Counted from the first letter of the stretch, positions 1 through 7,705 are shown. The stretch: DNA of 64,000 bases from Thermococcus sp. 4557 (GCF_000221185.1 NC_015865.1:1736001-1800000), one strand, 5' to 3'. Notes: generated by a model not told the origin, from the sequence alone. Translations and numbers: made by a program.

Positions 1-16
1 CGGCGTTCCCCACCTA

Positions 17-430
17 GTGGGTGAGATAAGGAACGCCCACGATGACAACGGTGGTTCCCCCGATTTGAGTCTCTCCGTGGTGGTTTTTGAGAGCGCTAGG
101 CACAGCTTTGTCATCCGGGAGGACGGGAGCACCTTCTTCATGTATCCCGCAGAGAACTCAAACCACAGAAGACTGTTCTTCAACCTATGGCGCTTCCTGG
201 ATGGTAAGAACCACAGTGAGGGCCGCTTTGAGCCGGGAATGCACATCAGGGGAATACTGAGGAGTGCCATTCAGAGGGCGGGGTTTGAGGTTCTGTGGAT
301 AAACGTTCGCCCGGCCGGCAGGGGGGAGTACATCGACGTCTGGGCCACGAAGGACGGTGTCAGGTACAACATGCTTTTCGAGAAAATCGCATCCGGAGAG
401 TACGTCCTCCTGGAAATTGAGAAAGTATAA
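17..430 (+). CDS. hypothetical protein, probably 5'-truncated
   Basis: Encodes about 137 residues from a GTG at 17. The frame is open to the left window edge and no clear ribosome binding site precedes the GTG, so the true start may lie outside the window. No family is recognised. The protein is soluble and mixed alpha/beta in appearance, with a segment around residues 80-115 (ILRSAIQRAGFEVLWI, then a WATKDGVRYNML stretch) that could be a small alpha-beta domain. No membrane segment or metal motif is seen. The gene converges on the arginine decarboxylase gene with only 5 bases between stop codons. Base composition matches its neighbours. Function unknown. Confidence 0.6.
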   Translation: MGEIRNAHDDNGGSPDLSLSVVVFESARHSFVIREDGSTFFMYPAENSNHRRLFFNLWRFLDGKNHSEGRFEPGMHIRGILRSAIQRAGFEVLWINVRPAGRGEYIDVWATKDGVRYNMLFEKIASGEYVLLEIEKV

Positions 431-435
431 AGGGC

Positions 436-909
436 TCAGTAGGGGAACATCACCACGACTGCCAGGGCCGCGGCGGGCTTGTCCTTAACGGTTATGCTCG
501 CGCTGGCGACCTTGAACTCCGCCAGCTTCCAGCCGCGGACGGCGAAGCCCTCCTCAACCATCTTCCTGACCATCTCCTCGGCCTCTTCCTTCGTGCAGTA
601 GCCGCTGTACTCGTAGATGAGGCCGCCCTCGTTGTTCTCGCTGATGCCGATTCCAAGGGCAGCGCTTATGGTCATTCCCGGCTCGTCGCTCTCGATGTGC
701 GCGTAGACGGTCGGGAGGAGCATGCCTATCGGCACGTCGTGAACCTCGTCGATCCACTCTATGTGCGCCGGAATGACGCTGCTCAGCCTGACGAGGTTAA
801 CGTTCCCTATGCCCAGCTTGAGGAGCGCGTTGTCAAATGCGTTCAGCTTGGTTCCGCCCTCCGCGGCGGCGGCACCTATAAAAGCCCTCTTGGGGGTTGT
901 CCAGCTCAT
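436..909 (-). CDS. pdaD: pyruvoyl-dependent arginine decarboxylase
   Basis: Converts arginine to agmatine, the first step of archaeal polyamine synthesis. The 157-residue product has the family pattern: a Gly/Ala-rich N-terminus (AFIGAAAAEGGTKLNAFD), then the self-cleavage site VRLSSVIP, where the Ser43-Ser44 bond is cut and Ser44 becomes the pyruvoyl group, and a C-terminal beta-rich half ending in VVMFPY. The start chosen is the ATG at 909, preceded by AGGAGG with 8 bases spacing; an upstream in-frame ATG at 957 lacks this. TATA-like sequences lie at about 932-951 on the reverse strand. Monocistronic in appearance: it converges with the gene to its left and has about 165 bases of non-coding DNA upstream. 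Confidence 0.93.
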   Translation of the reverse strand: MSWTTPKRAFIGAAAAEGGTKLNAFDNALLKLGIGNVNLVRLSSVIPAHIEWIDEVHDVPIGMLLPTVYAHIESDEPGMTISAALGIGISENNEGGLIYEYSGYCTKEEAEEMVRKMVEEGFAVRGWKLAEFKVASASITVKDKPAAALAVVVMFPY

Positions 910-1021
910 CTCAGCTTCCTCCTTTCTTCTCTCACTTATATGGTGATTATACAGCAAAGCAACGGTTCACTTACTCGCTACTCTGCGGGCGGCTTAAAAA
1001 CGTTTCGCTATATCTAAAAGA

Positions 1022-1059
1022 ACCTCTGATGGCCCGCCTCGTGGCCAGCCCTCAGAGGT
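1022..1059. other. strong stem-loop in the spacer between antiporter and pdaD
   Basis: ACCTCTGA (1022-1029) pairs perfectly with TCAGAGGT (1052-1059). Stacked inside, TGGCC (1030-1034) pairs with GGCCA (1043-1047) around an 8-base loop, leaving a 4-base bulge on the 3' side. It begins 17 bases beyond the antiporter stop codon and lies upstream of the pdaD promoter. No T-run follows on either strand, so a simple archaeal terminator is not obvious. It could be a 3'-UTR element or part of a small RNA. Confidence 0.5.
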
Positions 1060-1075
1060 AACGCAGGATTGAGCA

Positions 1076-2224
1076 CTATGCGGCACTGCTGGACCTCTTT
1101 TTCTGGTGATGGTTCACGACCCTCCCCAGGGTTGCGGAGGCGAATATGCCGAGCACGCTGGCGAGGGATGCCATGGCGTACATGTGCTCGCTTAGAACCC
1201 CCGATACGAAACCTATTTCGCCTATGAGGAGGCCAAGGACACCGAAGCTCGCTATGCCAGCGCCCCTGACGAGGCTCGTGGGAATGCCGTCCTTCCTGAC
1301 CGCGATGGCCGAGAGGACCAGCCTGACCGTGTAGATGACGGCGAAGAACTCTATCACCACGAAGGACAGCTCCGTCTCGAAGTTCAATCCGCGCCAGGCG
1401 AAGAATATCGGGGCAAAGATGCCGTAGGTGACGCCGCTGAGTATCGTGGTGAGCCTGTCGTACTGCTTGGTTCCGAGGAGGTCGCTGTGCATGAGCAGGC
1501 CGGCGAGGAAGCCTCCTATCGTGAAGTGCATCCCTATCTCCTCGCTTATGAAAGCGAGGGACGTCGAGAGCACCATGAAGAGGCCGAAGACCGCCTCATC
1601 GCTCTTGAGCCTGCGGAGGAAGCGGATGAGCATCACCTTGTGCTTTATTCCTATGAGGTAGTTAACGTAGAGTATCCCGCCTATGAAGACGGCATCTTTG
1701 AAGATGTCCCATAGGATGGGGGCGTAGTTCCCGGGGCTCTCATGAAACCTGACCATCATGTAGACGATGAAGAGCCCCATGACCTCGCTTATGACGGCGT
1801 AGGAGAGGGCAACGTGGAGGAAATCGCTCCCGAAGAAGCGCTTGAGCCTGAGCACTATCGGCGCCGACGCTATAGACAGTATAGCCGCGGAAATGACGTT
1901 GTCCGGGCCAACGCGTCCCCCGGTGAATGGAATCGTCGTGAGGAGCATTACCCCGTACGTGATGATGTAAAGGGGCAGGGTCCTCCTCCCCGCGTAGTGA
2001 AGCTCCTCCGGGGTCACCTCCAGGCCCGCGGATATCATGAGGAAGAACAGACCCAGCTCGGCCAGCAGGGCCATCTGCTCCCTGGGCATGTCTATCAGCA
2101 CCGCACTCAGGATCATTCCCGCGGTGATTTCGCCGAGAAACCCCGGGTAGCCAAGCCTCTCGAATACCTCCGCCAGGAGCCTTGCGAAGGCAATGATTAC
2201 GAAGACGTACCCTATGATTTCCAT
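1076..2224 (-). CDS. CPA2-family cation:proton antiporter (KefB/NapA type)
   Basis: Integral membrane protein of about 382 residues with roughly 12 hydrophobic segments, the usual size of the transporter core of the CPA2 family. It begins with the pattern seen in these proteins (AEVFERLGYPGFLGEITAGMILS, then LAELGLFFLMISAGLEV). It should exchange Na+ or K+ for protons across the membrane. There is no C-terminal TrkA/RCK domain, so nucleotide gating is not built in. The start at 2224 is preferred because GGAGC lies four bases upstream and a TATA-like AATTATTA sits about 30 bases upstream; an ATG at 2233 is the alternative. It is divergent from the ACT-domain gene. The ion cannot be decided from sequence. 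Confidence 0.85.
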   Translation of the reverse strand: MEIIGYVFVIIAFARLLAEVFERLGYPGFLGEITAGMILSAVLIDMPREQMALLAELGLFFLMISAGLEVTPEELHYAGRRTLPLYIITYGVMLLTTIPFTGGRVGPDNVISAAILSIASAPIVLRLKRFFGSDFLHVALSYAVISEVMGLFIVYMMVRFHESPGNYAPILWDIFKDAVFIGGILYVNYLIGIKHKVMLIRFLRRLKSDEAVFGLFMVLSTSLAFISEEIGMHFTIGGFLAGLLMHSDLLGTKQYDRLTTILSGVTYGIFAPIFFAWRGLNFETELSFVVIEFFAVIYTVRLVLSAIAVRKDGIPTSLVRGAGIASFGVLGLLIGEIGFVSGVLSEHMYAMASLASVLGIFASATLGRVVNHHQKKRSSSAA

Positions 2225-2299
2225 AGCTCCCATTACGTGCGGGATGTTAATAATTTTTCTGCCGGCAATCCTTTTATTCCCACGCGGGGAGTTTTAATC

Positions 2300-2707
2300 A
2301 TGAGACACTACGAGATAGTCAAGATAAGGGAGAACGGCAAGGTTGAGCTGCCCATGGATTACGCCTACGAGCTTGGCGTGGTGGAGGGTGCTTATTTTCT
2401 CCTCGAGATAGACACCGACCTCAAGGAGATTCACCTGGAACGGGTGGCCCTGCCCGGAAAGAAGCTCGTGGAGGTTGAGCTCGTTGTGGAGGACCGGCCC
2501 GGTGTTCTGGCCAGGATCAGCGGTCTCTTCGGCAGGCACGGGGCCAACATACTCTTCAGCGAGTCGGAGGAGCTCGGTGCCATCGGCCTGGCCGGCATCG
2601 TCGCTGTCGTGGACGTGAGCGGGATGCGCACGACCCTTGATGGCCTGAAAAATGAACTCGCCTCCCTGTCCGAGGTGAAGGAGGTTCATCTAAACCCCCT
2701 GGAGTAG
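2300..2707 (+). CDS. ACT-domain protein with AbrB-like N-terminus
   Basis: A 135-residue protein. Residues 1-50 resemble a SpoVT/AbrB-type swapped-hairpin segment (EIVKIRENGKVELPMD, then GVVEGAYFLLEID). Residues 58-130 form an ACT regulatory domain (VEVELVVEDRPGVLARISGLFGR, the GAN of GANILFSESEE, then a return strand). ACT domains bind small effectors, often amino acids. The combination suggests a ligand-responsive regulator or a regulatory subunit; neither the ligand nor the target is visible. ATG at 2300 follows a TATA-like TTTTATTCC and no strong ribosome binding site. Its 3' end overlaps the convergent antiporter subunit D gene by 18 bases. Confidence 0.8.
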   Translation: MRHYEIVKIRENGKVELPMDYAYELGVVEGAYFLLEIDTDLKEIHLERVALPGKKLVEVELVVEDRPGVLARISGLFGRHGANILFSESEELGAIGLAGIVAVVDVSGMRTTLDGLKNELASLSEVKEVHLNPLE

Positions 2708-4192
2708 GATCATGGCTACGGTCACCATCACGAAGACCGCGGTGAGGATGTTCACATCCCTCCCGATTTCCCTGGGGCCGGCTCCTGGGCTCCTGCGGAG
2801 AACCCCGAGCCGCTTCAGGAGCGCAAAGAGGAGGAGCGCCGAGGATATATACAGGACGTCCCCGGGGTTTACGCCGGCTCCGAGGTAAACGCCGGCTAGG
2901 AGGGCCGCCAGCGCCAGGCCGAGCGACGACAGCTTCCATGCCACTGGTATGTCGGGGGCGTTGCAACGACTTAGGTAGTGGTTCAGTTTTGCGAAGGAAG
3001 TGAGTGTCCCGATGCTTCCCAATGGGACGGCGAGCTTCCACAGGTTGGGCAGGCTTTCGTAGAGCAGTTCCTTGCCGTAGGCTCCCACGAATGGCCCGAT
3101 GCCCCCTATCGCGAGACTGAGGGTGAGGACTGAGGCCGCCATAACGGGCGCGTTCCGGTAGCCGAACTCCCCGAGCTTTCTGCTCTCCCTCCCGAGCGAA
3201 CCCACCGCAAGGAACAGGCCCCCCTTGAATATGGAGTGTGCCATCGCGTAGTACGCCGCCCCGACGAAGTTTAGGCTCCCAACGCCGAGGAGGACGTAGC
3301 CCATCTGGGAGACGGTGTGGTATGCGAGCAGCCTCTTTGCGTCCCGCTGGAGGAGCGCCCCCGCGATGCCGAAGAATATCGATGCCACCGCCACCCCCAT
3401 TACCGCCCTCCTGAAGGTTTCCCCGGAAGGAAGGGCGGAGAGGAGGAGTATCATCCCGTAGGCGGGGGCCTTGACAACTGCACCGCTCAGAACCGCGCTC
3501 ACGGGAGTCGGCGCGCTCGAGTGGGCGTCGGGGAGCCAGGAATGGAGCGGGAAGATGCCTGCCTTGAGGAGAAGTGAGGTAAACGCCAGTGCCAGGGCGG
3601 TGTTCAGCTCCCTGGACTGCCCGGCGCTCTCCCTGACTAAATCGACGTTGAGATAACCGGTCTCCATGTAGATTATGCCGACCGCGAAGACGAAGAGGTA
3701 CGATGCCAGCAGGGACATTATGAGGTACCTGAACGCGGCCCTCTTGGAGCCCTTTTCGTCCGAGAATGCCACGAGCGCAAAGGCCGATACGGATGCTATC
3801 TCGGAATATATGTAGAAGTTGAAGAAGTCCCGTGCTATGAACGCCCCCATAAGCCCCGTGTGGAGGAGCAGGAGGAGCGCGAGAACCTTCGGCGTCTTTT
3901 TGTTCCTGAAATCGAAGTAGTGCAGGGAGTACAGGGCGACGAAGATGAATAGCACAAGCTCACCCGCGATAAATGGCAGGTTCGTCCGCGTCAGGGCCAC
4001 CTCTATCCCCGCCTCCCGCGCCCAGCCCCCGACGATCTCCGAACCGGGTCCATTTAAGAGGACGACCGGAACCGGCAGGAGGGCCCCGAGCAGAAAGACT
4101 CCCTTGATTATTTCCCTTTTGACCTTCAGCACATCGAGGAGCATGAGTATGAAAGCGGCCAGCAGGGGCAGCGCGGCCATCAGCGGTATCAT
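2690..4192 (-). CDS. Mrp/Mbh-type antiporter subunit D (NuoL/M/N-like)
   Basis: Large proton/sodium-translocating subunit of a multisubunit antiporter, 500 residues with about 14 membrane segments. It carries the hallmark of the NuoL/M/N and MrpD family: LLLKAGIFPLHSWLPDAHSSAPTPVSA, with the lysine and the conserved HSWLPDAHS loop, and later a HTVSQMGY segment. The family moves ions through a chain of buried charged residues along the membrane. Last gene of an eight-gene operon on the minus strand; its start overlaps the subunit C stop by four bases (ATGA type). It corresponds to MbhH in Mbh hydrogenases or MnhD in Mrp antiporters. Confidence 0.9.
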   Translation of the reverse strand: MIPLMAALPLLAAFILMLLDVLKVKREIIKGVFLLGALLPVPVVLLNGPGSEIVGGWAREAGIEVALTRTNLPFIAGELVLFIFVALYSLHYFDFRNKKTPKVLALLLLLHTGLMGAFIARDFFNFYIYSEIASVSAFALVAFSDEKGSKRAAFRYLIMSLLASYLFVFAVGIIYMETGYLNVDLVRESAGQSRELNTALALAFTSLLLKAGIFPLHSWLPDAHSSAPTPVSAVLSGAVVKAPAYGMILLLSALPSGETFRRAVMGVAVASIFFGIAGALLQRDAKRLLAYHTVSQMGYVLLGVGSLNFVGAAYYAMAHSIFKGGLFLAVGSLGRESRKLGEFGYRNAPVMAASVLTLSLAIGGIGPFVGAYGKELLYESLPNLWKLAVPLGSIGTLTSFAKLNHYLSRCNAPDIPVAWKLSSLGLALAALLAGVYLGAGVNPGDVLYISSALLLFALLKRLGVLRRSPGAGPREIGRDVNILTAVFVMVTVAMILLQGV

Positions 4193-4479
4193 TCGCCGTC
4201 ACCCCCCATCCGCAGTATAACCGCGAGGGCCAGGGAGGTTATCGCGACGTCAACGACGAGGGTGGTGAGCATGAGCGTTGCCGGGAGCGGGTCAACGGGG
4301 TTCGCTGGCATTATCGGCACGTCCTTTTCTGGGGAGTACGCGAGGCCTATAAAGAACAGGACAAGCCCGAGGGAGACGATGTTTATCGAGAGGACCAGCT
4401 TTATCGGCTCCCTTTGGGACATCAGACCATAGATTCCAACGAGCATTATCAGGATTCCAGCCTGCTCTGGACTAATCAC
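4189..4479 (-). CDS. Mrp/Mbh-type antiporter subunit C (NuoK-like)
   Basis: A 96-residue membrane protein with three hydrophobic helices, homologous to MnhC/MbhG and NuoK. Characteristic is LIMLVGIYGLMSQREPIKLVLSIN near the N-terminus and the TLMLTTLVVDVAITSLALAV helix near the C-terminus. NuoK-like subunits form part of the ion path beside the large subunit. Overlaps both neighbours by a few bases, indicating translational coupling inside the operon. Confidence 0.9.
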   Translation of the reverse strand: MISPEQAGILIMLVGIYGLMSQREPIKLVLSINIVSLGLVLFFIGLAYSPEKDVPIMPANPVDPLPATLMLTTLVVDVAITSLALAVILRMGGDGE

Positions 4480-4867
4480 TTTCGACCCACCTCAGCAGGA
4501 TGTAGAAGACGAACGTGAAGGCCGCTCCAACCTCCAGCCCCACGATCACGTTGAAGGGCAGGATTATTCCTCCCTCCGTCGGCAGGAAGTTTGAATAGAA
4601 CGCCCCCAGCCCGAGGCCTGCGATTCCGAGGAGCACCAGCAGCGCCCCGGCGGAGCTCTCTATGAGGCCTGCCCAGTTGAAGTGGAACTTCCTCCGGACT
4701 TTGCCGTAGCCGTGTGAGGTGATGAGCAGTATCACCGCCACCGCCAGGATAACCCCTCCCTGGAAGCCGCCGCCGGGACTTACGTGGCCGTAGAGCATCA
4801 GATAGGCCGCGTAGGTGACGAGGAACGGGCTCACCATCTTGGTCGTCGTCCTCACAACGGTGCTCAT
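4472..4867 (-). CDS. Mrp/Mbh-type antiporter subunit B (MnhB/MbhF)
   Basis: A 131-residue membrane protein with four helices and the MnhB signature YGHVSPGGGFQGGVILA. The start at 4867 follows the stop of the preceding gene by two bases and gives the expected N-terminus (MSTVVRTTTKMVSPFLVTYA); a longer frame upstream lies inside the neighbouring gene and is not used. MnhB subunits are required for assembly and activity of Mrp antiporters. Confidence 0.9.
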   Translation of the reverse strand: MSTVVRTTTKMVSPFLVTYAAYLMLYGHVSPGGGFQGGVILAVAVILLITSHGYGKVRRKFHFNWAGLIESSAGALLVLLGIAGLGLGAFYSNFLPTEGGIILPFNVIVGLEVGAAFTFVFYILLRWVESD

Positions 4868-4869
4868 CT

Positions 4870-5112
4870 TCACTTTTTCTTCCCCCCGAGGAGGACGTAA
4901 AAGCCGATGACGGCAGTGAACAGCAGACTCGCCTCGCCGAGGCTGTCGTAGGCCCTCCATCCTGCGAGTATCGCCGACACCAGGTTGGGAACGTTTATCT
5001 CCGTCCAGTGGGTGACGTAGTACGTGTAGCTCCCCCCGTAGGGCGGCGAGTAGCTCAGCGAGAGGAGCAGAGCACCCAGTGCGAGCGTCAGGGCGGCGGC
5101 AGCGGCCCTCAC
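4870..5112 (-). CDS. Mbh subunit E-like small membrane protein
   Basis: An 80-residue protein with an N-terminal hydrophobic helix (ALTLALGALLLSLSY), a polar stretch and a second helix ending in YVLLGGKKK. The motif NLVSAILAGWRAYDSLGEA is typical of the segment that is fused to the end of MnhA in bacterial Mrp antiporters and is free-standing as MbhE in Thermococcales. It sits between the MbhD-like and MnhB genes, as in Mbh clusters, with four-base overlap upstream. Confidence 0.85.
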   Translation of the reverse strand: MRAAAAALTLALGALLLSLSYSPPYGGSYTYYVTHWTEINVPNLVSAILAGWRAYDSLGEASLLFTAVIGFYVLLGGKKK

Positions 5113-5339
5113 CGCGTCACCCCCTTTATCGTGAAGAGGAACACCCCTATGACTATCGCCCCCACCACTATCGCCGAGAGTGCCACGTCGGGAGCGTTCA
5201 GCTCGAAGAGTGCCAGGATGAAGAGCAGGCTGAGGAGGGAGTATTTAACGACCGCGCTGACCAGGTTCCTCTCCTCAACCACCGCAACGGCAAGGATCAG
5301 CATAGCCAGGAAGACCACGTCAAGGATTGTCCCAAGCAT
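5109..5339 (-). CDS. Mbh subunit D-like membrane protein (DUF4040)
   Basis: A 76-residue membrane protein with three hydrophobic segments; the C-terminal part (FELNAPDVALSAIVVGAIVIG) is the signature of the MbhD/DUF4040 family, the other fragment equivalent to the C-terminus of bacterial MnhA. The start at 5339 (MLGTILDVVFLAML) lies 20 bases inside the end of the MnhG gene; a longer frame begins at 5369 but adds a polar extension uncharacteristic of the family. Fourth gene of the operon. Confidence 0.85.
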   Translation of the reverse strand: MLGTILDVVFLAMLILAVAVVEERNLVSAVVKYSLLSLLFILALFELNAPDVALSAIVVGAIVIGVFLFTIKGVTR

Positions 5340-5640
5340 ACATGTCCACCACGACTTTTGGTTTGACACCGTACCTGTAAGCTCCCCTCGCGAGGGCGTG
5401 GCTCACCATGGGGTTCATCATGGCTATGAGGAATGCCAGCACGAGGAGTTTGGCCCTCACCAGCGCCGGGGCGTCCATGGTGATTATGAGGTAGAGGATT
5501 ATGCTCATCGCCCCTCCGGTGTCGCATTTTGTGGCCGCGTGGAGCCTGGTGTAAACGTCGGGAAATCTGAGTATCCCGAGGGCCCCGAAGAGCATCACGG
5601 CTTCCCCGAAGAGGAGGAGCAGAACCTCAAGCACCGGCAC
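5320..5640 (-). CDS. Mrp/Mbh-type antiporter subunit G (MnhG)
   Basis: A 106-residue membrane protein with three helices and the MnhG signature LGILRFPDVYTRLHAATKCDTGG. Small accessory subunit of Mrp antiporters. It overlaps MnhF by 14 bases and the MbhD-like gene by about 20 bases. Confidence 0.92.
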   Translation of the reverse strand: MPVLEVLLLLFGEAVMLFGALGILRFPDVYTRLHAATKCDTGGAMSIILYLIITMDAPALVRAKLLVLAFLIAMMNPMVSHALARGAYRYGVKPKVVVDMYAWDNP

Positions 5641-5899
5641 CCCTCCTTTCCATGTACTTCGCCAGGATCAGTCCCCCGACCGAGTTCACCATGAGCAGGA
5701 CTATCGCCAGGTCTATCAGGTAGTACTCGCCCCTCATGACGGAGACCAGTGCTATTATCACCACCACCTTCGTCGTTATGGTGTTCAGGCCCACTATCCT
5801 GTCGGGAAGGGTCGGTCCCCTGAGCACGCGGTATGTTATCAGCACCGCAGTGAAGACGAGCAGATAGAACGCGCTCACCAGAAGACTTTCTTGAGCCAT
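5627..5899 (-). CDS. Mrp/Mbh-type antiporter subunit F (MnhF)
   Basis: A 90-residue membrane protein with three helices and the MnhF signature RVLRGPTLPDRIVGLNTI. The start at 5899 (MAQESLLVSAFYLL) is used; the reading frame is open much further upstream but only because it runs through the MnhE gene in another frame. It overlaps MnhE by 25 bases. Confidence 0.92.
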   Translation of the reverse strand: MAQESLLVSAFYLLVFTAVLITYRVLRGPTLPDRIVGLNTITTKVVVIIALVSVMRGEYYLIDLAIVLLMVNSVGGLILAKYMERRGAGA

Positions 5900-6480
5900 T
5901 CCTCTATGTCCCCCTTTATTTTTTCCCCGGCCTTCTCCCGGTTGAGGGTTTCCAGGTCTATCCAGTGGACGTAGAGGTAGGTCTCGTTGAGCTTCTTCTT
6001 GACGTCCAGTGTGAGGGTGCCGGGCGTCAGGGTTATGGAGTTCGCGAGTATCGTTACACCCGTGTCGGAATGCAGGTCTGTCCGTATCTTGACGATGCCC
6101 GGGTTGATGTCCATGAATATTACGTTCCTGGCCACCTTCACGTTGCTCTCCAGCAGACGGAATGCCATTATCACCAGATACTGGGGCAGGTAGATGAGGG
6201 TGAGGTAGAGGATTTTCTCGACTACGTGGCCGCTCCTCCTCACGTCCCCGGTCAGGAGGTCCCGCATGAAGAGCGACACGAGGAGAGTAACGGCGGCGCC
6301 GGCGATGAGGTCTCCCGGCTCCACGCTGGAGGTTATGACGACCCAGAACGCCATCAGGGCGAGCCATGTTAGAGCCACCCTTTCCCAGGGCGGCAGGCTG
6401 GACGCCCCGGAGGTTTCGTGGAGAACCCTCTCGTTCAGGGCCTTCAGCCTCTCCTTTAGGTAGAAGGGGACGCGGCTCAT
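5875..6480 (-). CDS. Mrp/Mbh-type antiporter subunit E (MnhE)
   Basis: First gene of the operon: a 201-residue protein with two or three N-terminal helices and a C-terminal cytoplasmic domain carrying the MnhE hallmark (ANSITLTPGTLTLDV, then YVHWIDLE). The ATG at 6480 gives the expected length; longer in-frame starts upstream are not supported. A TATA-like GTTATAAC lies at about 6503-6510, a fitting distance for an operon promoter. MnhE is an assembly subunit of Mrp antiporters and the MbhA equivalent of membrane hydrogenases. Confidence 0.9.
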   Translation of the reverse strand: MSRVPFYLKERLKALNERVLHETSGASSLPPWERVALTWLALMAFWVVITSSVEPGDLIAGAAVTLLVSLFMRDLLTGDVRRSGHVVEKILYLTLIYLPQYLVIMAFRLLESNVKVARNVIFMDINPGIVKIRTDLHSDTGVTILANSITLTPGTLTLDVKKKLNETYLYVHWIDLETLNREKAGEKIKGDIEEWLKKVFW

Positions 6481-6669
6481 GTGGTGGTTTAGGGTACGAG
6501 GGGTTATAACGCTTTTGCAATTGGCCAAAGGATTGCCCAGATCTGTGAAATTCGTTCGGAGTTCTTCGGGAAACACCGAAACTTTGTGCAGCCGAAGTGA
6601 AAACGGAGAATGCAGAATCCTTCACTCATGGAAAGGTTTAAATCTCTGCTCTTCCTACGAGAACCGGTG

Positions 6670-7080
6670 ATGTTCATGATTGAAGTCGGAGAATACAGGG
6701 TTAAGGAAGGCCTTTACTACACGAAGGACCACGAGTGGGTCCAGGTTCTTGAGGACGGGACGGTCCTTGTCGGCATAAGCGACTACGCCCAGAAGGAGCT
6801 CGGCGACCTGGCATACGTCGAGCTTCCGGACGTCGGCTCCGAGCTCAGCAAGGGCGACGTTCTCTGCGAGCTTGAGAGCGTCAAGGCCGTTTCCGAGGTC
6901 TATGCCCCGGTCAGCGGCGAGGTCGCTGAGGTCAACGAGGAGCTCGAGGACAGCCCGGAGCTCATCAACGAGGACCCCTACGAGAACTGGATAGCCAAGC
7001 TCAAGCCGAGCAACCTTGACGAGGAGCTCAAGGAGCTCATGGACGCCAAGGCCTACGCCGAGTACCTCGAGAGCCTCTGA
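6670..7080 (+). CDS. gcvH: glycine cleavage system H protein
   Basis: Lipoyl carrier protein of the glycine cleavage system, 136 residues. It contains the H-protein pattern [33 protein letters not shown] and the lipoyl-attachment loop [18 protein letters not shown], with the lysine of SVKAV as modified residue. A TATA-like TTTAAAT at 6635 stands about 30 bases upstream; the ATG at 6670 directly follows GGTG (a second ATG two codons later is possible). The T, P and L proteins are not in this window, so whether this H protein serves glycine cleavage or another lipoate-related task cannot be judged here. Confidence 0.95.
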   Translation: MFMIEVGEYRVKEGLYYTKDHEWVQVLEDGTVLVGISDYAQKELGDLAYVELPDVGSELSKGDVLCELESVKAVSEVYAPVSGEVAEVNEELEDSPELINEDPYENWIAKLKPSNLDEELKELMDAKAYAEYLESL

Positions 7081-7126
7081 GCAAGGCTTTAATACTTTTC
7101 CACTCTATTCCCTCTGGTGTTTGGCT

Positions 7127-7468
7127 ATGAAGGTTCTCAAGGAGTGGGACGTAAAGGTAAAGCTCGTAAGGACGAAGAGGGGCGCTGTTCTGCACATGAT
7201 CGAGCTTGAGCCGGGCCATTTCTACCTCGAGCAGAACCCTCTTAAGGATTCGAAGTACGGTGTCGCATACAGGAAGATAAAAGAGAACTTCCCCGAATTC
7301 TACATGTTCTGGGAGATAAAGAACAACCGCTACACCGGCAAGCTCCTCGCCGGGGCCTTCCTCGAGAAGAAGGAGATAGACGAGTTCGTTACCCTGCTCG
7401 CTAAGACGGAGGACTTCAAGAAGTTCGAGGAGATCCTCGAGGAAATCGATGAGATGGAAGAGGAGTGA
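7127..7468 (+). CDS. conserved hypothetical protein
   Basis: A 113-residue soluble acidic protein from the ATG at 7127, 46 bases after gcvH; TTTAATAC at 7088-7095 is a possible TATA element of its own. Sequence pattern: N-terminal beta strands (WDVKVKLVRTKRGAVLHMIELEPGHFYLEQN), a central FYMFWEIKNNRYTGKLLAGAF segment and a C-terminal acidic helix ending in EIDEMEEE. I do not recognise a named family; the smooth codon use and lack of frameshifts suggest a genuine Thermococcales gene. Confidence 0.75.
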   Translation: MKVLKEWDVKVKLVRTKRGAVLHMIELEPGHFYLEQNPLKDSKYGVAYRKIKENFPEFYMFWEIKNNRYTGKLLAGAFLEKKEIDEFVTLLAKTEDFKKFEEILEEIDEMEEE

Positions 7469-7576
7469 GCTCAGGCTTTGACCATCATCACCGCCGCGCA
7501 GGGCGCAGTCTCAGATACCCTAGAGGTCTTCATCGCTCGTTCAATCTTTTTTAGGAGGAGTTAAAAGCCTAGCGGC

Positions 7577-7628
7577 TCGGCCAGTATGCCCCTCGTCACC
7601 CTTCGGCTATCGTGAGGCTCCTCATCGC
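7577..7628 (-). ncRNA. possible degenerate C/D-box sRNA
   Basis: Read on the minus strand: GCGATGA (C-like), 15 bases, CCGA (D'-like), 3 bases, GTGACGA (C'-like), 12 bases, CCGA (D-like). The spacing and 52-base size suit archaeal C/D sRNAs, but every box deviates from consensus (RTGATGA, CTGA) by one base. It lies in the 236-base spacer before the ATPase gene, which otherwise shows no gene. Low confidence. Confidence 0.25.
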
Positions 7629-7683
7629 CGGGATGATTTTGGTGTCTCATCTAATAAACCCCTCGAAACCCTTATAACTTCTG

Positions 7684-7705
7684 CCCCAGTAGTTAACTAC
7701 TGGGG
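7684..7705. promoter_or_regulatory. perfect 22-bp palindrome at the ATPase start
   Basis: CCCCAGTAGTT is followed directly by its exact reverse complement, ending on the first base of the ATPase GTG start codon. A TATA-like CTTATAAC lies at about 7670-7677, so the palindrome covers the likely transcription start. It fits an operator for an autorepressor or a dimeric regulator. Confidence 0.6.

Noticed and set aside
1742-2299. Long plus-strand frame in front of the ACT-domain gene
   Set aside because: It runs antisense through the antiporter gene and is highly charged without family pattern; the ACT-domain protein has its own start at 2300.
5900-6625. Long upstream extension of the MnhF gene
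   Set aside because: It overlaps MnhE in another frame and is Arg/Pro-rich; MnhF proteins are about 90 residues, matching the start at 5899.
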